A DNA stretch of 18,995 bases, taken from NCBI GenBank assembly GCA_021788565.1, contig JAJYKO010000011.1:1-18995 (forward strand). Direction: 5' to 3'. Below the pieces are notes generated by a model. The model did no database searches. It had not been told where the DNA came from and saw only the letters and a program-made list of their open reading frames with translations. This DNA is from Chloroflexota bacterium (GTDB taxonomy: Bacteria > Chloroflexota > UBA6077). The translations under genes were made by a program, and so were the position numbers. Below, piece by piece: positions 15,651 to 18,995 of the stretch. How positions within the stretch are numbered: position 1 is the stretch's first letter; every line of letters begins with the position of its first letter.

Positions 15651-15723
15651 GTCATGCCCGCGAAGGTGGGCATCCAGGGTCCTCTCCCGGCGACGTCCTG
15701 GCCCCCCGCTTTCGCGGGAGTGA
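15651..15723. repeat. Composite REP/MITE-like pair, second locus
   Basis: The left unit GTCATGCCCGC...GGGCATCC (15651-15675) has loop GAAG and one stem mismatch. The right unit has CCCGC, loop TTTC, GCGGGAGTGAC, ending at 15723. The outer ends are inverted repeats: GTCATGCCCGCGAA matches the complement of the other end at 12 of 14 bases. Arrangement and size (73 bases) match the 70-base element at 10296-10365, and both have CCAG right after the first unit's AT. The element sits 45 bases from the broken end of the pseudogene fragment. Confidence 0.75.
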
Positions 15724-15785
15724 CGAAGGACACACAATCTGGGGCCAAATGCTTAATGGTGCATCCGGCGAGTTCATGACACCTC

Positions 15786-15955
15786 GTAGCCGCGCCCTTC
15801 ATGGGCGCGCGTGGCCCCGTTGGTTCGCGACCGTCTGCCCCGCGAGGACGCGCAGCCTAAAGGCCGCGGCTACAGATGGGAAGCCTACTAAAGGGGCTGG
15901 TACCCAGCCTGCTTCAGCAGGCTTTGTCTTCGTAGCCCGGCGGCTTCAGCCCCGG
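15786..15955. repeat. Large multi-arm imperfect palindrome (GTAGCC/GGCTAC family)
   Basis: Three copies of one arm alternate in direction: GTAGCCGCG at 15786, its complement CCGCGGCTAC ending at 15873, and GTAGCCCGG at 15932. Arms one and two pair over about 27 bases (GCGCGT and ACGCGC at their inner ends). Arms two and three pair over about 45 bases with inner blocks AAGCCT (15881-15886) and AGGCTT (15919-15924). They close on GGCTGG (15895-15900) and CCAGCC (15904-15909). It has the look of a dispersed non-coding repeat. Transcribed, it would fold into two competing large hairpins. Confidence 0.7.
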
Positions 15956-16122
15956 GCGAGCCCACGACCAGGCGATCTCAGCAGCGGCAACGTCGGAACA
16001 CGCCCCTAGTCTACGAATCCACTTGCGGACGCCGCGATGCATTCTACATCCTGCTGGATGCCGATTTTACCTGGCCGTCCAGCATTTGGCCTTAGGTAAT
16101 TGGTCCTATTGTTGGAGGGCAG

Positions 16123-17373
16123 ATGAGAATCCTCCTACTGACTCAGGTGGTGCCCTACCCGCCGGATAGCGGACCGAAGATCAAGACCTACAACGTGCTG
16201 CGCTACCTGGCCCAGCGGCACGAGGTCCACCTCATCTCCTTCGTGCGGTCTCCCGAGGAGGAGGCGAACGCCCAGGCGCTGCGCCGCTTCTGCGCCGGAG
16301 TTGCCACCGTGCCGATCCGTCGCTCCCGCGTGCGGGACGCCGGCTACCTCCTCCGAAGCCTCATCACGGGGCGGCCGTTCCTGATCGAGCGGGACGGGTC
16401 GAAGGCGATGCGCGACGTCGTGTGGGGGATGATCCGCCAGTACGACTTCGATGCCGTGCACGCGGACCAGCTCTCCATGGCCCAGTTCGCCGTGGACCTG
16501 CCCGTCCCCACGAGGGTGCTGGACGAGCATAACGCCGTCTGGACCATCGTCCGCCGCTCGGCGCACAACGAGGGGCTGAGCCCGATGCGGCTGGCGATGG
16601 AGTTGGAGTGGCGCAAGCTGCGAGGCTACGAGGGGAAGCTGTGCAGGAGCTTCGACCTGGTGACCGTCGTGAGCGTGCAGGACTACCTGGCGCTGGCGGA
16701 GGCCGCTCAGTCGATCTTCGCCACCAAGGTGATCCCGATCGCGGTGGACTGCCAGGAGATGGCCTTCACCCCGCGGACGTCCGAAGCGAGGGAGCTGCTG
16801 AGCCTTGCCACCATGTTCTACCCCCCCAACGTGGAGGGGGTGCGCTGGTTCGCCACCGAGGTCTTCCCCATGGTCAAGCAGCGGATCGGCGACGCGCGGC
16901 TGAACGTGGTTGGCAGCAGGCCCCCAGAGGAGATCGCGAGGCTGGAGCAGCCCGACAGCGGGGTAGTGGTGACCGGGTACGTGCCCGACCTGGAGCCGAT
17001 CCTCCGGAGGTGCGGAGTGATGGTGGTGCCGGTCCGCTCGGGCAGCGGGATGCGGGTGAAGATACTGGAGGCGTTCGCGCGGGGCATACCGGTGGTCTCC
17101 ACCTCCATCGGGTTCGAGGGGATCGACGCGCGGCCCGGAGAGCATCTGCTGGTTGCCGACACGCCGGAGGAGTTCGCGCGGGCGGTGGTCCGGCTGCTGG
17201 GGGAGCCGGCGCGGGCGGCGCAGCTTGCGCGGGCGGCGAGGGGGCTGGTGGAGAGTCGGTACGATTGGCGGGCGGCGCTCCACGGGCTCGACGAGGTGTA
17301 CCGGCCCGGCGAGGAGGGGGCGCGGAAGAACCTTGTCTCGGTCGCGGCCCCGAGCGCCGCGGCTGGGACGTGA
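16123..17373 (+). CDS. GT-B glycosyltransferase (GT4-like, Stp1-type), tandem copy 1
   Basis: The 416-aa protein starts MRILLLTQVVPYPPDSGPKI, with the Gly-rich donor loop region. It continues through YDFDAVHADQLSMAQF, VLDEHNAVWTIVRRSA and FDLVTVVSVQD, all typical of the Stp1-like GT-B group often found in exopolysaccharide clusters. The donor half has ATMFYPPNVEGVRWFATEVF, LNVVGSRPP, VVVTGYVPDLEPILR and VRSGSGMRVKILEAFARG. PVVSTSIGFEGID follows. As is usual in this group, the first acidic residue of EX7E is not conserved. GGAGGG at 16114-16119 precedes the ATG. Its stop overlaps the next start by 4 bases (GTGA). The last 25 residues are a low-complexity Ala-rich tail. Sugar specificity unknown. 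Confidence 0.9.
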   Translation: MRILLLTQVVPYPPDSGPKIKTYNVLRYLAQRHEVHLISFVRSPEEEANAQALRRFCAGVATVPIRRSRVRDAGYLLRSLITGRPFLIERDGSKAMRDVVWGMIRQYDFDAVHADQLSMAQFAVDLPVPTRVLDEHNAVWTIVRRSAHNEGLSPMRLAMELEWRKLRGYEGKLCRSFDLVTVVSVQDYLALAEAAQSIFATKVIPIAVDCQEMAFTPRTSEARELLSLATMFYPPNVEGVRWFATEVFPMVKQRIGDARLNVVGSRPPEEIARLEQPDSGVVVTGYVPDLEPILRRCGVMVVPVRSGSGMRVKILEAFARGIPVVSTSIGFEGIDARPGEHLLVADTPEEFARAVVRLLGEPARAAQLARAARGLVESRYDWRAALHGLDEVYRPGEEGARKNLVSVAAPSAAAGT

Positions 17374-18581
17374 GCGAGGCGCCGTTGAAGATCCTCTTCG
17401 TTGCACCCTACGTGCCCTCCCTGATCAGGGTGAGGCCCTACAACTTCCTGCGCCAGCTCGCCTCCCGCCACGAGGTGACCGTGCTCGCCACCGGCTCCAG
17501 GGAGGAGCTGGTGGCCGCGGGCGACCTGCGCCGCTTCTGCAAGCGGGTGCACCTGGTGCCGCTGAGCCTCTCCAGCAGCCTGAGGAGCTGCGCGGCGGCC
17601 GCACTTCAAGGGGAGCCGCTCCAGGCCGCCTATTGCAGATCCGCCGAGCTGGAGGGCGAGTTGCGGAGGCTGCTGGGCGAGGGCTCGTTCGACCTGGTGC
17701 ACGTGGAGCACCTGCGGGCCGCCCACGTGGAGGCGTTCATCCCCGCCGGGATGCCCACGGTGTACGACTCGGTGGACTGCATCTCGCTGCTGCTGGAGCG
17801 GACTCGCGCGGCGAGCCACAGCTTGCGGCAGCGGGTCATCGCGGCGATGGAGCTGGGGCGGACCCGTGCGTACGAGGCGTGGCTCCTTCGCCGGTTCGAC
17901 CGGGTGGCCGTGACCTCCCCCGAGGATAGGGCGGCCCTTGTGTCGCTGGCGCCGGGCTACCCGGTGTCCGTGGTACCCAATGGCGTGGACCTGGAGTATT
18001 TCCATCCGATGGAGGGGGAGCCCGACCAGGCGACGCTGGTGTTCTCGGGGAAGATGTCCTACCACGCCAACGTCACCGCCCTCCTTCACTTCGTGCGCGA
18101 CATCTACCCGATGGTGAAAATGGCCAGGCCGGACGCCCGGCTGCTGGTGGTGGGGAGCAACCCGCCCGCGGCTGTGAGGACGCTGACTGCCGACCCGACC
18201 ATCACCGTCACCGGACAGCTACACGACATCCGCGACGGCCTGAGGGGGGCAACCGTGGCGGTCTGTCCTGTGACGGTCAAGGTGGGCATTCAGAACAAGG
18301 TGCTGGAGGCGATGGCCATGGGGATCCCGGTGGTCTCCACCCCCGAGGGCGTGTCGGGGCTGGAGGCGGTGGCGGGTAGCGACCTGTTGGTGGGCGGCGA
18401 TCCGGCGGAGTTCGCCGAGCAGGTCTGCCGGCTGCTGGACGACACCAGGCTGCAGGGCCGGCTGGCGGAGGCCGGACGAAGATACGTGGAGGGGCATCAC
18501 AGGTGGGAGTCGGCGGCAAGACTGCTGGAGGGGCTGTACGTGGAGGTGGCGGGCAGCCGCGAGTCGGAGGTGGTTTTATGA
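17370..18581 (+). CDS. GT-B glycosyltransferase (GT4-like, Stp1-type), tandem copy 2
   Basis: The protein is 403 aa from GTG 17370, where GTGA overlaps the previous stop. It begins VSEAPLKILFVAPYVPSLI, the expected GT-B N-terminus. Blocks match copy 1: SRHEVTVLA, SFDLVHVEHLRAAHVEAF, RRFDRVAVTSPED, VFSGKMSYHANVTALLHFVR, LLVVGSNPP, ITVTGQLHDIRDGLRGATVA, and IQNKVLEAMAMGIPVVSTPE. The SVVPNGVDLEYFHP linker between the two lobes is textbook. The frame is open far upstream (from 16608), but that part is the shadow of copy 1. The ATGA overlap with the kinase gene extends the coupling. A tandem duplication with divergence is likely, giving two transferases that act in series on different acceptors. 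Confidence 0.9.
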   Translation: MSEAPLKILFVAPYVPSLIRVRPYNFLRQLASRHEVTVLATGSREELVAAGDLRRFCKRVHLVPLSLSSSLRSCAAAALQGEPLQAAYCRSAELEGELRRLLGEGSFDLVHVEHLRAAHVEAFIPAGMPTVYDSVDCISLLLERTRAASHSLRQRVIAAMELGRTRAYEAWLLRRFDRVAVTSPEDRAALVSLAPGYPVSVVPNGVDLEYFHPMEGEPDQATLVFSGKMSYHANVTALLHFVRDIYPMVKMARPDARLLVVGSNPPAAVRTLTADPTITVTGQLHDIRDGLRGATVAVCPVTVKVGIQNKVLEAMAMGIPVVSTPEGVSGLEAVAGSDLLVGGDPAEFAEQVCRLLDDTRLQGRLAEAGRRYVEGHHRWESAARLLEGLYVEVAGSRESEVVL

Positions 18582-18995
18582 ACACAACGATTGTGGGAAG
18601 CTCGGCACATGCCAGGAGGTCGGCGATGCGAAACGATGGCATGTTGATCGCGAGGGCGCCGTTGCGGGTGAGCCTGGCCGGCGGCGGTACCGACCTGCCA
18701 GCTTACTACGAGCGGTACGGCGGGATGGTCATCTCGACCACCATCGATAAGTACGTGTACGTGCACTGCAGTCCCAACGGGGTGGGCGGCGGACACGACG
18801 CCCAGATCACCTCCGCCGACTACCAGATCTTCTACCGGCACCACTACGGGGCGCCGATGAGCTGGGAGGGGGAGCTGGCGCTGCCGAGGGCGGTCCTCCA
18901 CACCTTCGGGATCGATGGGGACGTGGCCCTCTTCCTGGCCTCCCAGGTGCCCCCGGGGACGGGGCTCGGCTCGTCCAGCGCGGTTGCGGTGGCCC
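18578..18995 (+). CDS. GHMP sugar kinase, HddA-like (D-glycero-D-manno-heptose 7-phosphate kinase type), 3' end outside window
   Basis: The first 139 residues are seen. MLIARAPLRVSLAGGGTDLP (residues 22-41) is the N-terminal motif of HddA-like kinases. It is followed by YYERYGGMVISTTIDKYVYV and, at 125-139, the GHMP ATP-binding loop PPGTGLGSSSAVAVA. HddA phosphorylates heptose 7-phosphate at C1 in GDP-heptose synthesis; related kinases act on other sugar phosphates, so the substrate is tentative. The start is ambiguous. ATG 18578 overlaps the previous stop (ATGA) and has GGAGG at 18566-18570. ATG 18626 (residue 17) has an even better AGGAGGT at 18614-18620, and the family usually begins close to the ARAPLR motif. 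The gene runs off the right edge, so later heptose genes may follow. Confidence 0.87.
   Translation, partial: MNTTIVGSSAHARRSAMRNDGMLIARAPLRVSLAGGGTDLPAYYERYGGMVISTTIDKYVYVHCSPNGVGGGHDAQITSADYQIFYRHHYGAPMSWEGELALPRAVLHTFGIDGDVALFLASQVPPGTGLGSSSAVAVA
18614..18620 (+). promoter_or_regulatory. Internal strong ribosome binding site supporting an alternative start of the kinase
   Basis: AGGAGGT ends 5 bases before ATG 18626, in frame with the kinase. It favours a start 16 codons later than the overlapping ATG 18578, or two alternative N-termini. Confidence 0.5.

Larger units (their letters stand above)
15156..16122. other. Gene-poor island with pseudogene fragment and two repeat families
   Basis: These 967 bases separate the ArnT-like gene from the GT-B pair. 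They hold an antisense fragment of an extracellular domain (15213-15605), a REP-like inverted pair (15651-15723) and a multi-arm palindrome (15786-15955). A lower-GC stretch follows before the next gene, with a 7-bp inverted repeat TGCTGGA/TCCAGCA (16052-16058 and 16078-16084). A weak promoter-like TTGGCC at 16086 and TATTGT 15 bases further on could drive the downstream operon, but the spacing is poor. No intact gene is seen. Confidence 0.7.

Noticed and set aside
16052..16084. Inverted repeat TGCTGGA/TCCAGCA upstream of the GT-B operon as an operator.
   Set aside because: Seven bases with a 19-base gap can arise by chance, and no regulator gene or second copy is present in the window.
16608..17369. 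Long open extension upstream of the second GT-B gene.
   Set aside because: It is an out-of-frame reading of the first GT-B gene, rich in Arg, Gly and Ala; the real protein starts at GTG 17370.
16135..18089. Two antisense open frames of more than 400 codons opposite the GT-B pair.
   Set aside because: They are rich in His, Arg, Pro and Gln with no recognisable domain, and the sense strand carries clear conserved proteins.

Overview
This window is a cell-surface glycan assembly cluster from a high-GC bacterium. Every confident gene lies on the + strand. Two features hint, weakly, at a Chloroflexota-like or related lineage: a decayed extracellular beta-sandwich fragment with an HTWWNVVNG motif, and long GTAGCC/GGCTAC palindromic intergenic repeats. 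No rRNA or conserved housekeeping gene is present to settle the taxonomy.

Layout. Bases 2-190 are the C-terminal tail of an unknown protein (Pro/Ala/Ser-rich linker, membrane helix, basic tail). Bases 223-2305 hold a Wzm/Wzt-type ABC exporter whose ATPase carries the extra C-terminal glycan-recognition domain. Bases 2530-6686 hold a hexapeptide-repeat acyltransferase, a GT4-type glycosyltransferase and two GT2 glycosyltransferases, separated by gaps of about 90-230 bases. Bases 6691-10226 form a tight, translationally coupled run: GT4 transferase, O-antigen ligase/polymerase-like membrane protein, WbbL-like GT2 transferase. A cluster of REP-like hairpins follows (10245-10365). Next come an ArnT/PMT-like lipid-linked sugar transferase (10452-11951) and a Wzz plus BY-kinase-type fusion (11962-13680), then a second ArnT/PMT-like paralogue (13836-15155). 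Bases 15156-16122 are a 967-base gene-poor island. It holds an antisense pseudogene fragment, a second REP pair and a large multi-arm palindrome. Bases 16123-18995 are a coupled, very GC-rich trio: two related GT-B transferases and the start of a GHMP sugar kinase of the HddA type, cut by the window edge.

How the genes may work together (inference). The soluble transferases would build a glycan on a lipid carrier at the inner face of the membrane, and Wzm/Wzt would export it. The ligase/polymerase-like protein, the Wzz-like protein and the two ArnT-like proteins would act at the outer face, joining, length-controlling or decorating the glycan or a protein acceptor. The acyltransferase may acetylate or cap the chain. 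The kinase at the right edge points to a heptose-type nucleotide-sugar pathway continuing beyond the window. No initiating phosphoglycosyltransferase and no Wzx flippase is visible.

The most notable observations are these. The Wzz-fused kinase-like domain has Arg in place of the P-loop Lys and no C-terminal Tyr cluster. Export by an ABC transporter is combined with ligase/polymerase and Wzz components. Two ArnT-like paralogues flank the Wzz gene. Two repeat families surround a decayed gene fragment.
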